DNA of 64,000 bases from Geothermobacter hydrogeniphilus (GCF_002898515.1 NZ_PPFX01000013.1:23278-87277), one strand, 5' to 3'. Counted from the stretch's first letter, positions 31,496-40,270 are shown. Translations and numbers: made by a program. Notes: a model not told the origin generated them from the sequence alone.

Positions 31496-31612
31496 CCCAA
31501 ATCCACCGGCAATTTCGGGATTCGGCTGTCGTTACGGATGGATCTGCTTCGTTGCCTCGCATCTCCACCCGTTCCGCCACCCTCGGTCCGCAAAACAGCC
31601 GGTGGATTTGGG
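31496..31612. repeat. long palindrome upstream of the cobalamin adenosyltransferase gene
   Basis: CCCAAATCCACCGGC (31496-31510) is repeated exactly as its complement GCCGGTGGATTTGGG (31598-31612), with 87 bases between. The inner text (gatctgcttcgttgcc...gcatctcc) resembles the arms of the other extragenic repeats in this window. It lies in the 200-bp gap between the divergent ABC and cobalamin genes. It is either a repeat element or a structured leader; no cobalamin-riboswitch B12 box was recognised. Confidence 0.6.
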
Positions 31613-31645
31613 TAAGCGACAAACGGTAAGCATGGGAGGTTTTTC

Positions 31646-32221
31646 ATGGTCAAGCTGGATCGCATCACCACTGGCGGCGGCGACAAGGGACAGACCAGCC
31701 TGGTCGATGGCTCCCGGGTGCCGAAACAGTCACTGCGGGTCGAGGCCTACGGCGGGGTCGATGAACTCAACAGCCTGTTCGGCGTGGTGCTGCTCGAAGC
31801 GCTGCCGCAGGGTGTCGGGCCGGAACTGGAACGGATTCAGAACGACCTGTTCGATCTCGGCGCTGATTTCGCCACGCCGAGCGACGGGGCGGTCGGTGAG
31901 CGGGCACTGCGCATCACGGATAATCACGTGAAACGTCTCGAAGCCGAGGTCGAGCGGGTCACCGCTCTGCTGGAACCGTTGACCAGCTTCGTCCTGCCCG
32001 GCGGCACCCGCGCCGGGGCGCTGCTGCATCTGGCCCGCGCCACCGCCCGGCGGGTTGAACGCCAGGCCTGGCGGCTGGTCGAAGAGGAGGGGGTCGAAAA
32101 GATCAACCCCCGGGCCCTGACCTACCTCAACCGCCTCTCCGACCTCTGCTTCGTTTGGGCCCGGCTAGCCAATGACGGCGGGCGGGCCGACCGGCTCTGG
32201 CAGCCCTGCGACAACTGCTAG
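31646..32221 (+). CDS. cob(I)alamin adenosyltransferase, PduO type
   Basis: The enzyme transfers the 5'-deoxyadenosyl group of ATP to cob(I)alamin to make coenzyme B12. The 191-residue product starts MVKLDRITTGGGDKGQTSLVDGSRVPK, with the PduO N-terminal ATP-binding motif TTGGGDKGxTSL and then YGGVDELNS. The C-terminal helices carry PGGTRAGALLHLARATARRVER and ALTYLNRLSDLCFVWAR. These are family hallmarks (PF01923). It stands alone, with repeat elements on both sides. Confidence 0.93.
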   Translation: MVKLDRITTGGGDKGQTSLVDGSRVPKQSLRVEAYGGVDELNSLFGVVLLEALPQGVGPELERIQNDLFDLGADFATPSDGAVGERALRITDNHVKRLEAEVERVTALLEPLTSFVLPGGTRAGALLHLARATARRVERQAWRLVEEEGVEKINPRALTYLNRLSDLCFVWARLANDGGRADRLWQPCDNC

Positions 32222-32350
32222 GGCGGCCGATACGCACCCATCTGCGGCGTTACGCTCAGCCTTCAATCCTCGACGTAGCTGCCGCTACGCCTGCGGTTTC
32301 AGTCTTCGCAAGCCTTGCATCTGGGCTCGTCTCGACCGCCTTGTAGCGGG
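32217..32350. repeat. palindromic extragenic repeat, copy B
   Basis: It starts with ggcggccgatacgcacccat (with ctgcggcgtt after it) and ends with the inverted counterpart ttgcatctgggctcgtctcgaccgcc. The centre is the self-complementary gtagctgccgctac. It shares arms and centre with copies at 15131, 61125 and 63796 and may terminate the adenosyltransferase transcript. Confidence 0.65.
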
Positions 32351-32410
32351 CGACCGGATGTTTCTTCTGTCGATTGGTCGAATTGTTGTATGCTGAAACT
32401 TACTTGATTT

Positions 32411-32441
32411 CAGGTGGTTAACACTCCTATGTGTTGACCTG
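32411..32441. promoter_or_regulatory. inverted repeat upstream of the restriction-modification operon
   Basis: CAGGTggttAACAC, then TCCTAT, then GTGTTgACCTG forms an imperfect palindrome about 65 bp upstream of mod. It could be an operator for a controller protein or a hairpin in the leader. The 32361-32504 stretch around it is more AT-rich than the flanking core genes and ends in a strong AAGGAGG ribosome-binding site. Confidence 0.4.
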
Positions 32442-32504
32442 AATGGGAATCTGTGCGAAAAAAGTGAATCATTTTATGTTTTTGCACAACTCGAAGGAGG
32501 AGGG

Positions 32505-35500
32505 ATGTCCAGCGAAACCGGTCAGCAGCTTACCGAGCTTCTGCTCTCTCTAGTTCCCGCCGATGGTACCAGTGTTGGCAACAAGGCCTTAGAACGGCAG
32601 TTTCATGAGGTCGCCAAACAGCAGAATCACACCCTCTTTGATGGCGAGTTCGAACGTCTGCGTGAAGGGTTGATTGAGCAGGGCACCTTACTTCGCGGCA
32701 AGGGACGCGGCGGCTCGGTGCGCCTGGCCAACCCGACGGCCGAATTCAGTCTGCAGATCCAGGAGAAGCCGCCGGAAACCGAAACGCTCAAACCTGCCCC
32801 GTCAAAGACCCCTGCGGCAAAGGCCAGCAAAAAAGCGAAAAAAACGACCGAAAAGACCCAGGTCATCCCCTACCGTCACCTCGATAACCGCAAGAACAAT
32901 CCCGAAGTCGGCATGGTCACCCCGGTGACCGACCCGGCAACCCCACCGACCACCTGGAGCTACGACCCCCACCTTGACCCGGCCCTGCAGTTCGATGTTG
33001 GTCGTTCGGCCATCGAGAAGCTGATCGACGACGCCCTCGACTCCGGCGATCAGGAGATGATGCGCACAGCCCTTGAAGAGCTGAAGCGATTGCAGGCCCC
33101 CTACCTCAACTGGACCGGCAAGGCCGAACGCACCAGCTTCGAGGTCGATACCGTCTCGCTGCACGTTCACGAGCGCATCGACCCGATGAGCATCCTCTCG
33201 GCGGTGCGCAAGCAGTTGCGCGACCGCAAAGGCCAGAAGGTCGAGACGATGGTGCAGGCCGGGCTGTTCGAGGCCCCCTTCGAGAGCGTCCCTTTTCGCG
33301 AGGCGGTCGATTTCTACCGCCACGAGCGCGGCTGGGCCAACCGCCTGGTGGCGGGCGATTCGCTGCTGGTGATGAACTCGCTGCTGCAGAAGGAGAGCAT
33401 GGCCGGGCAGGTGCAGATGATCTACATCGACCCGCCCTACGGCATCAAGTACGGCTCTAACTTTCAGCCTTTTGTCGGCAAGCGCGACGTCAAGGACCGC
33501 AAGGACGAAGACCTGACCCAGGAACCGGAGATGATCAAGGCCTTCCGCGATACCTGGGAGCTGGGGATTCACTCCTACCTGACCTACCTGCGCGACCGGC
33601 TGCTGCTGGCGAAGGAGCTGTTGAGTGAATCGGGGAGTGTGTTTGTGCAGATTTCTGATGAGAATGTTCATTTTGTCAGAAACCTATTGGGTGAAATTTT
33701 TGGCGAAGAAAATTTTGTCGCACAAATTGCCTACAAGACATCTGTTGGTTTGGGGTCTTCCTTTCTCGACCGTGTCAACGACTATGTGGTGTGGTTTGGG
33801 AAAAACACAAAACAACTGAAGTATAGACAGCTTTACGTGCCTCTAGAGCTTGGCGAGGAAGGTGCGACAAGATACTCATATGCGCAGCTGCCCGATGGGA
33901 AGGTTGTACCAACAAGCGAAATCGAGGAATCTACAGCTGATGGAGTAAGATTTTTTACAGACCAGGGCCTTACTAGTCGCACCGGCAGCGAGGGAACGAG
34001 TTTCCCCGTTGAATATCAAGGCGTCGTTTCATCGCCAACTGCAGGCGGGTGGAGAACTGGCCAAGAGGGTATGCGGAGGGTTGGGCGGGCAAGTCGAATT
34101 CTTACTACCGGCAAAGGTAAACTTCGGTTCAAAAAGTACTTTGATGACTTTGGTGCAATTGCTTATACCAACTTTTGGGCTGATACCGGCGGTGGAATTC
34201 AAAGCCGAACAGATCCAAAAATATATGCGGTTCAAACAGCGACGACCATCATTGAACGTTGCCTCCTCATGACCACCGACCCCGGCGACCTGGTGCTCGA
34301 CCCGACCTGCGGTTCGGGCACCACCGCCTATGTCGCCGAGAAGTGGGGCCGGCGCTGGATCACCTGCGACACCTCGCGGGTGGCGGTGACCCTGGCCAAG
34401 CAGCGGCTGATGACCGCCAGTTTCGATTACTACGAGCTGAAGTATCCCCACGAAGGGCTCAAGGGGGGCTTCATCTACAAGACCGTCCCTCACATCACCC
34501 TCAAGTCGATCGCCAACAATCCGGAGATCGATGAAATCTACGAGCGGATGCACCCGGCGATTGAAGCGGTGCTGGCGGAGTTGAACAACGCCCTCACCCC
34601 AACCCCTCTCCCAAAGGGCGAGGGGCTAAAGGAATGGGAGGTTCCTTTCGAGTTTCCCGACGACTGGCCGGCGGCGGCGCAAGTTCCTTTTGACACCTTC
34701 CATAAGGCCCGGCAGGCGATGCAGCAGCAGATGGATGCCTCCATCGCTACCCACGCCGACCAGGAGATTCTCTACGACCAGCCGCAGCCGGACCGCAACA
34801 AGCTGCGCATCACCGGGCCGTTCACCGTTGAGGCGGTCCCCTTCCCCACCGTCCTCTCCCTCGACGAGGCGAAACCGGCAGAGGAAGCCGATGTCGCCAT
34901 CGCCCGTTCGGGGGAATCGTCCCGTCAGCACCAGTGGCGCGACGAGCTGCTGAAGACCGGCATTCGCGGCAAGGGCGGGCAGCTGCTCAGGTTTGCCGAG
35001 CTGGAGTCGCTGCCGGGGACCGAATACCTGCACGCCAGCGGTCATCTCGACAGCGGCGAGCGGGTGGTGGTTTCCTTCGGCCCCGAACACGCGGCGCTGG
35101 AACAGCGCCAGGTCGAGCTGGCCTTGCGCGAGGCGGGCGAGCTTTTCCCGCTGCCGCAGATGATCGTCTACTGCGCCTTCACCTTCGACCCCGAGGCGGC
35201 CAAGGATATCGACCAGCTCAAGGGGATCACCGCCCTCAAGGCGCAGATGAACACCGACCTGCTCACCGAAGACCTGAAGAAGGGGCGCGCCAGCAACCAG
35301 AGTTTCTGGCTGATGGGCCAGCCCGATGTCGAGGTGCGCCGGCGCAAGGACGGCCAGTTTGAGGTCGAGGTGAACGGCTTTGACTACTTTGACACCAAGA
35401 AGGGGGAGCTGGTCTCCGGCGGCAAGGGGAAGATCGCCATGTGGCTGCTCGACACCGATTACGACGAGCGCTCCCTCTTCCCGCGCCAGGTCTTCTTCCC

Positions 35501-35693
35501 TATGGCCGGCAAGAAGGATGGCTGGCATAAACTGAAGAAAAACATCCGCGCCGAACTGAACGAAGAGTTGCTCGGCCAATACCACAGCACCGTCTCCCTC
35601 CCCTTCGATGTCGGCGACAACCGCAAGGTGGCTGTGAAGATCATCGATGATCGGGGGATCGAGAGTTTGAAGATACTTGCGTTGGAGGAATAA
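32505..35693 (+). CDS. Type III-like DNA N6-adenine methyltransferase (Mod)
   Basis: This 1062-residue modification subunit protects host DNA. Motif IV DPPY (309-312, in IYIDPPYGIKYG) comes before motif I DPTCGSG (599-605), the order of beta-class N6-adenine methylases. An unusually long N-terminal region (1-300) and a roughly 400-residue C-terminal region surround the core. The target-recognition segment (about 379-586, bases 33640-34262) is much more AT-rich than the rest, a sign of recombination. Near residue 700 a repeat-derived stretch ALTPTPLPKGEG is translated in frame. The stop codon abuts the next start. With the res gene it forms a Type III-like system. Confidence 0.9.
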   Translation: MSSETGQQLTELLLSLVPADGTSVGNKALERQFHEVAKQQNHTLFDGEFERLREGLIEQGTLLRGKGRGGSVRLANPTAEFSLQIQEKPPETETLKPAPSKTPAAKASKKAKKTTEKTQVIPYRHLDNRKNNPEVGMVTPVTDPATPPTTWSYDPHLDPALQFDVGRSAIEKLIDDALDSGDQEMMRTALEELKRLQAPYLNWTGKAERTSFEVDTVSLHVHERIDPMSILSAVRKQLRDRKGQKVETMVQAGLFEAPFESVPFREAVDFYRHERGWANRLVAGDSLLVMNSLLQKESMAGQVQMIYIDPPYGIKYGSNFQPFVGKRDVKDRKDEDLTQEPEMIKAFRDTWELGIHSYLTYLRDRLLLAKELLSESGSVFVQISDENVHFVRNLLGEIFGEENFVAQIAYKTSVGLGSSFLDRVNDYVVWFGKNTKQLKYRQLYVPLELGEEGATRYSYAQLPDGKVVPTSEIEESTADGVRFFTDQGLTSRTGSEGTSFPVEYQGVVSSPTAGGWRTGQEGMRRVGRASRILTTGKGKLRFKKYFDDFGAIAYTNFWADTGGGIQSRTDPKIYAVQTATTIIERCLLMTTDPGDLVLDPTCGSGTTAYVAEKWGRRWITCDTSRVAVTLAKQRLMTASFDYYELKYPHEGLKGGFIYKTVPHITLKSIANNPEIDEIYERMHPAIEAVLAELNNALTPTPLPKGEGLKEWEVPFEFPDDWPAAAQVPFDTFHKARQAMQQQMDASIATHADQEILYDQPQPDRNKLRITGPFTVEAVPFPTVLSLDEAKPAEEADVAIARSGESSRQHQWRDELLKTGIRGKGGQLLRFAELESLPGTEYLHASGHLDSGERVVVSFGPEHAALEQRQVELALREAGELFPLPQMIVYCAFTFDPEAAKDIDQLKGITALKAQMNTDLLTEDLKKGRASNQSFWLMGQPDVEVRRRKDGQFEVEVNGFDYFDTKKGELVSGGKGKIAMWLLDTDYDERSLFPRQVFFPMAGKKDGWHKLKKNIRAELNEELLGQYHSTVSLPFDVGDNRKVAVKIIDDRGIESLKILALEE
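34591..34625. repeat. extragenic-type palindrome inside mod
   Basis: CCCTCACCCCAACCCC followed by TCTCCC-aaa-GGGcGAGGGG is the ubiquitous ctcacccc/ctctccc...gggagaggg repeat type normally found between genes. Here it is in frame and encodes ALTPTPLPKGEG, between the methylase core and C-terminal domain. Confidence 0.75.
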
Positions 35694-36893
35694 GTGATGC
35701 GAATAGAATCCATTCGACTGAAAAATTTCCGCGCATTCAGAGATGTAACCCTCAAGGACATTCCGGGGTTTTGTGTGCTGGTCGGGGCCAATGGCACGGG
35801 GAAAAGCACCCTGTTTTCTGTTTTGGGGTTCCTCCGTGATGCCATGGAGACCAACGTCACAGCGGCGCTTGGGCGCTTGGGAGGAAGTCGTGGTTTTCAG
35901 GAGGTGAGAACCAGGGGTTGCGATGGCCCGATCGAGATCGAACTGAAGCTCAGGGCCAATCTGGGGCGTCGGTCGTCCACACTCATAACCTATTTTCTCT
36001 CGCTCGACGAGAAAAATGGCAGACCGGTTGTCGCCAGAGAGATACTTAAATATCGCCGTGGTAGCGGCGGACAACCTTGGCATTTTCTCGATTTCAATTA
36101 TGGCAAAGGTGAGGCCGTTACCAACGAATTGGAAAAAGTCGATGACGTCAGAATGCTGGAGCGTGAGTCGCAGACTTTAAAAAGTCCCGACATTCTTGCG
36201 ATTAAAGGGCTGGCACAGTTTGAACGGTTCCCTGCCGTGGTGGCCTTAGGAAACCTTATCGAAAATTGGCATTTGTCTGATTTTCATATCAGCAAGGCAA
36301 GGCCGGAGCAAGAGACCGGCTACGCAGAGCATCTCTCTCGCGAAGGGGAGAACCTTTCGCTGGTCATCGATTTTCTTTACAGGCACCATCCTGAGGTTTT
36401 TTCCACACTCAAGGAGAAACTGAAAAGCAGAGTACCCGGCATCACCAATATTGAGGCGAAGCCGACCGAGGAGGGTCGCATCCTGTTGAAATTTCAGGAC
36501 GGTGCATTTGAGGACCCAATTCTGGCACGGTTTGTTTCGGATGGGACGATTAAGATGCTCGCCTATTTGACGCTTCTTTACGATCCCAATCCGCACCCCC
36601 TGCTTTGCGTAGAGGAGCCTGAAAACCAGCTGTATCCTTCGCTCCTCTGGGAGTTGGCGGAAGAGTTTAGAGCCTATTCGGCCCGTGGGAGCCAGGTTTT
36701 CGTTTCAACCCACTCGCCCGATTTTTTAAATGCCGTCGAGTTGGACGAGGTTTTCTGGCTGGAAAAAGAGGATGGATTTACAAAGGTTCATCGAGCAAAA
36801 GATGACGAGCAGCTTGCCGCGTTTATGGCTGAGGGGGACCAGATGGGTTATTTGTGGAAAGAAGGATTGTTTCGGGGGGCCAATCCAAAGTGA
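35694..36893 (+). CDS. AAA/ABC-type ATPase (AAA_15/AAA_21-like) of a defence gene pair
   Basis: The 399-residue ATPase starts at GTG 35694 or ATG 35697 (MRIESIRLKNFRAFRDV), directly after the mod stop. Walker A is GANGTGKST at about 31-39; a degenerate signature region reads FVSDGTIKMLAYL. Walker B is LLCVEEPENQLYP and the H-loop FVSTHSPDFLNAV. This is the SMC/OLD-like layout without a C-terminal Toprim domain. Instead, a Toprim-like protein is encoded by the next gene, overlapping in GTGA. The ATPase+Toprim pair resembles AriA-AriB of PARIS. It is more AT-rich than the surrounding core genes. Confidence 0.85.
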   Translation: MMRIESIRLKNFRAFRDVTLKDIPGFCVLVGANGTGKSTLFSVLGFLRDAMETNVTAALGRLGGSRGFQEVRTRGCDGPIEIELKLRANLGRRSSTLITYFLSLDEKNGRPVVAREILKYRRGSGGQPWHFLDFNYGKGEAVTNELEKVDDVRMLERESQTLKSPDILAIKGLAQFERFPAVVALGNLIENWHLSDFHISKARPEQETGYAEHLSREGENLSLVIDFLYRHHPEVFSTLKEKLKSRVPGITNIEAKPTEEGRILLKFQDGAFEDPILARFVSDGTIKMLAYLTLLYDPNPHPLLCVEEPENQLYPSLLWELAEEFRAYSARGSQVFVSTHSPDFLNAVELDEVFWLEKEDGFTKVHRAKDDEQLAAFMAEGDQMGYLWKEGLFRGANPK

Positions 36894-37450
36894 TAACACT
36901 CGTATTTCTGCTCGAGGAACCCTCTGCGCAAGATGCACTGGAGGGGATCTTGCCCAGAATTTTGCCTCCTGAAGTCCACACCGAATACCTGGTGTTTGAA
37001 GGGAAGCAGGATCTGGAAAAACGGATGACGCGAAAACTGCGTGCCTGGTTGAGACCAAACAGCCTCTTTGTCGTTTTACGCGACCAGGATAGCGGGGACT
37101 GCAAGGTGATCAAGGCCGGCCTTATCGAGCGGTGTCGAGACGCAGAGAGAGAGGCTCTTGTTCGAATTGCCTGCCGTGAATTAGAAGCTTGGTTTGTTGG
37201 TGAGCTTGAAGCGGTTGGTGAGGCTTTTGACCAGCCGAATATTGGCAAGCAGGCTCAGAAAGCTAAATTCCGCACACCCGACAACCTTGGTAGTCCAGTC
37301 AAAGAACTCAGACGGTTTATCCCGACCTATCAGAAGAGAGATGGCGCTCGGAAAATTGGGCACTACCTGGACCCCAGTCGGAATCGTTCACGCAGCTTTC
37401 AGGTCTTTGTTGAGGGCGTGCAGCGTCTGGTTCAAGGAGCTGTCAAGTGA
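36890..37450 (+). CDS. DUF4276-like, probable Toprim-fold protein paired with the ATPase
   Basis: GTG 36890 (VITLVFLLEEPSAQDALEGIL) gives 186 residues and overlaps the ATPase stop by 4 bp; a longer frame from 36854 is less likely. Toprim-like acidic positions are seen: Glu9/Glu10 in FLLEEPSA after the first strand and DxD (Asp65, Asp67) in LFVVLRDQDSGDC. The ACRELEAWFVGE motif (about 95-106) is typical of DUF4276 as I recall the family. It could be a metal-dependent nuclease effector controlled by the ATPase, as AriB is by AriA. The overlap with res (GTGA) ties it to the R-M operon. Confidence 0.75.
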   Translation: MITLVFLLEEPSAQDALEGILPRILPPEVHTEYLVFEGKQDLEKRMTRKLRAWLRPNSLFVVLRDQDSGDCKVIKAGLIERCRDAEREALVRIACRELEAWFVGELEAVGEAFDQPNIGKQAQKAKFRTPDNLGSPVKELRRFIPTYQKRDGARKIGHYLDPSRNRSRSFQVFVEGVQRLVQGAVK

Positions 37451-40263
37451 GCCAGCCGAAGTCTCTCATTATCAACTCACCTTACGAGGTTCCCGCTCAG
37501 TACTGGCAGCAGGCTCGTGACGGCTCGTTAGCTCTGGTTCCGGAGCGCCGCCCGGCGGGGTACGAGATTTTCGACATCCGCAACAATACCCGCCGTGTCG
37601 AGCCGCTGACGCTGGTCAACAGTATCCGCGAGCGGGTCGATGCCTGGCGTACAGCCGATTATCCCGGTGTCACCAGTGTGACGCGGCGCCTCCTGGAGCA
37701 TTGGTGTGACCGCAGCGTCCGGGATTACCCCTTCTACTTCTGCCAGCTTGAGGCGATAGAGACCCTGATCTGGTGGGTCGAAGCTGTACCGGAGTTCAAG
37801 CAGGGCATCCATATCCCCGGCGACGAGGGACCATGGAAGAGGATTTGCAACAAGATGGCGACCGGCAGCGGTAAGACCACGGTGATGGCGATGATCATCA
37901 CCTGGCAGACCCTGAACGCCCTGACCTATCCGAAACGCAACAAGGACTACTCCCGCGCCATCTTCATCGTCGCTCCCGGCATCACGGTCAAGGAGCGCCT
38001 GAGGGTCCTCTATCCAGGAGAGCCGGACAATGTTTACGACCTGTTCAGCCTCTGCCCCTCTGAAGCGCTGCGCCAGAAGCTGAACCAGGTTGAATTGCTG
38101 ATAGAGAACTGGCACACCCTGATGCCGTTGAAAGAGACGAAACGTTCGGTGGTGAAGAAAGGGGCGGAAAGCGACGAGGCATTCATCCGCCGGGTTCTCG
38201 GCAAGCTTTCCGGCTACAAGGATCTGGTCATCATCAACGACGAGGCACACCATGCCTATCGCGTGCCGGCCGAGGCCAAGATCAGCAAGAAGCACGCAGC
38301 CGAGCAGGGGATTGATCTGGACGAAGCAACCCGCTGGATCGAAGGGCTCGACCGGATTCACAAGACCCGGAGGATTCAGCGCTGTTTCGATCTTTCGGCG
38401 ACGCCATTTGCGCCGACCGGCAAAGCGAGCAGCGAAGCCGGGCTGTTCACATGGATTGTTTCGGACTTCGGCCTGAACGATGCCATTGAGGCGGGCTTGG
38501 TCAAGACTCCGCGGGTTGTGGTGCGGGATGATGCCCTGCCGAGTGCCAAGGATTACCGCTCGAAGCTTTATCATATCTACCGCGAGGCCGATGTCGCAGA
38601 GGACCTCAACCGAAAGGCGGAGCCTCACGAGTCACTGCCCAAGCTGGTTCAGGATGCCTACACGCTGTTGGGGGCCGATTGGCGTGAGGCCGCTCAGCAG
38701 TGGGCGGCCGCCGGCCACAGTTCTCCGCCAGTCATGTTGACAGTCTGTAACCGGACCGAGACAGCTGCGCGGATCGAGTATTATTTCAACCAGGGAGACG
38801 CACACTGGCCGGAAATGCACGCTCCCAACCGGACGCTGCGGGTCGATTCCAAGGTGCTCGAAAAAGCAGAAAGGGGCGAAAGCGCTACGAGCAACAAGGT
38901 CTACGAGGCGCGTCTCAAAGAGATTGTTGAAGCGACAGATATCCCGGCAACCCGCAAGGCGCAACTGCTGCAGCTCAAGAAAGAGGCCTTGCTACGTGAG
39001 ATTATCGACAATGTCGGTAAACGCGGGGCTGCGGGTCAAGACCTGCAGAAAGTCATCTCCGTTGCCATGCTCTCCGAAGGTTGGGATGCCAAGAATGTAA
39101 CCCATATCATGGGGCTGCGAGCCTTTACCAGCCAGCTGCTCTGCGAGCAGGTGATCGGCCGCGGCCTGCGTCGGGTCAACTATGATACGGAAATGGTCAT
39201 GGGCGCCGATGGCATTGAGCGTGAACTTTTTCGGCCCGAGTACGTCAATGTCTTCGGTGTGCCACTCTCCATTTTCCAGGATGTTGGTGAAAGTAGCGAG
39301 GCGCCACCACCGCCCAAACCGAGCACCCAGATCGAATCGCTTCCGGAACGAACAAATTGCGAGATCCGCTGGCCAAATGTTTTGCGCATTGATCGGGTTG
39401 TACGCCCAGTTCTGAGTGTAGATTGGAAGAGTGTCGAGGTGCTGACGCTCGACCCGGCACAGACTCCCATCTCTGCCGAGCTGGCACCTGCTGTGGGTGG
39501 GGTTGCCGATTTGAGCAAAGTCAGCAAGATCGACCTCGAAGCCTTGCCAGAGGGTTTTCGTCTGCAGCGCCTGACTTTCCTTGCCGCCCGCAAGGCTTTC
39601 GCCGCAATGCGTGAAGGGTTCGACGGTGGACAGGAGTATCTTGTTTTCCAGTTGATCCGTCTGGTGGAAGAGTTTCTTGAATCTGATCGTTTAGAGATCC
39701 CCTCACTGTTCCACCAGGATCCCCTGCGAAAGCGTATCCTCTACGCGCTCAACATTGATCAGGTCGTGCAGCACCTGCTGCGCTTTATCCACGAGCAGAA
39801 TCAGGAGCGACTTGAGCCGGTCTTCGATGAAGAATCCCCTATCGGGTCGACCGCCTACATGCGGACCTGGTACACAACCAAAAACTGCTACCCAACGCAA
39901 AAATCCCAGATCAGCCACATGGTCGGCGATAGCGCCTGGGAGAAGCATGCCTCCGACCTTTTCGAGATGAGTGATAAGGTGCTCGCTTACGCCAAGAACG
40001 ATCATCTCGGCTTCCAGCTTCATTATCTCTGGAAAGGTTCAAAGCGGAAATATGTGCCGGATTTCTTGATCCGCCTGTCGAATGGCAAGACGCTGGTGCT
40101 GGAGATAAAGGGGCAGGACTCCGCTCAGAACAAGGCCAAGCGGGAGGCTCTCGATGTCTGGGTGAAAGCCATCAATGGCAAAGGCGGCTTTGGCTCCTGG
40201 TGTTGGGATGTGGTTCTGGAACCTCATCAAATCCAAGATGTGCTGTCGAAGCACCAAATCTAA
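37447..40263 (+). CDS. Type III-like restriction subunit (helicase-endonuclease, Res)
   Basis: The 938-residue restriction subunit couples ATP-driven DNA translocation to cleavage. GTG 37447 overlaps the previous stop. Superfamily 2 helicase motifs are ATGSGKT (138-144), NDEAHH (DEAHH from 265), LSATPF, and QVIGRGLRR as motif VI. A C-terminal PD-(D/E)xK nuclease reads PDFLIRL (Asp872) and VLEIKG (Glu886, Lys888). The N-terminus (INSPYEVPAQYW, VERRPAGYEI, YPGVTSVTRRLLEHW) matches what I recall of the BPTD_3080 restriction endonuclease family. It needs the Mod protein at 32505. Confidence 0.9.
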   Translation: MSQPKSLIINSPYEVPAQYWQQARDGSLALVPERRPAGYEIFDIRNNTRRVEPLTLVNSIRERVDAWRTADYPGVTSVTRRLLEHWCDRSVRDYPFYFCQLEAIETLIWWVEAVPEFKQGIHIPGDEGPWKRICNKMATGSGKTTVMAMIITWQTLNALTYPKRNKDYSRAIFIVAPGITVKERLRVLYPGEPDNVYDLFSLCPSEALRQKLNQVELLIENWHTLMPLKETKRSVVKKGAESDEAFIRRVLGKLSGYKDLVIINDEAHHAYRVPAEAKISKKHAAEQGIDLDEATRWIEGLDRIHKTRRIQRCFDLSATPFAPTGKASSEAGLFTWIVSDFGLNDAIEAGLVKTPRVVVRDDALPSAKDYRSKLYHIYREADVAEDLNRKAEPHESLPKLVQDAYTLLGADWREAAQQWAAAGHSSPPVMLTVCNRTETAARIEYYFNQGDAHWPEMHAPNRTLRVDSKVLEKAERGESATSNKVYEARLKEIVEATDIPATRKAQLLQLKKEALLREIIDNVGKRGAAGQDLQKVISVAMLSEGWDAKNVTHIMGLRAFTSQLLCEQVIGRGLRRVNYDTEMVMGADGIERELFRPEYVNVFGVPLSIFQDVGESSEAPPPPKPSTQIESLPERTNCEIRWPNVLRIDRVVRPVLSVDWKSVEVLTLDPAQTPISAELAPAVGGVADLSKVSKIDLEALPEGFRLQRLTFLAARKAFAAMREGFDGGQEYLVFQLIRLVEEFLESDRLEIPSLFHQDPLRKRILYALNIDQVVQHLLRFIHEQNQERLEPVFDEESPIGSTAYMRTWYTTKNCYPTQKSQISHMVGDSAWEKHASDLFEMSDKVLAYAKNDHLGFQLHYLWKGSKRKYVPDFLIRLSNGKTLVLEIKGQDSAQNKAKREALDVWVKAINGKGGFGSWCWDVVLEPHQIQDVLSKHQI

Positions 40264-40270
40264 GTGTTAC

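Noticed and set aside
31446..31645. Cobalamin riboswitch upstream of the adenosyltransferase
   Set aside because: No B12 box or known core was seen; the sequence is dominated by a long palindrome like other repeats here.
31920..31935. CACGTGAAAC, half of a parS-like site inside the adenosyltransferase gene
   Set aside because: Only the right half matches the consensus; the left half (TGTTN) is absent.
35694..37450. Retron or toxin-antitoxin module between mod and res
   Set aside because: No reverse transcriptase or ncRNA; the two genes are an ATPase and a Toprim-like protein.
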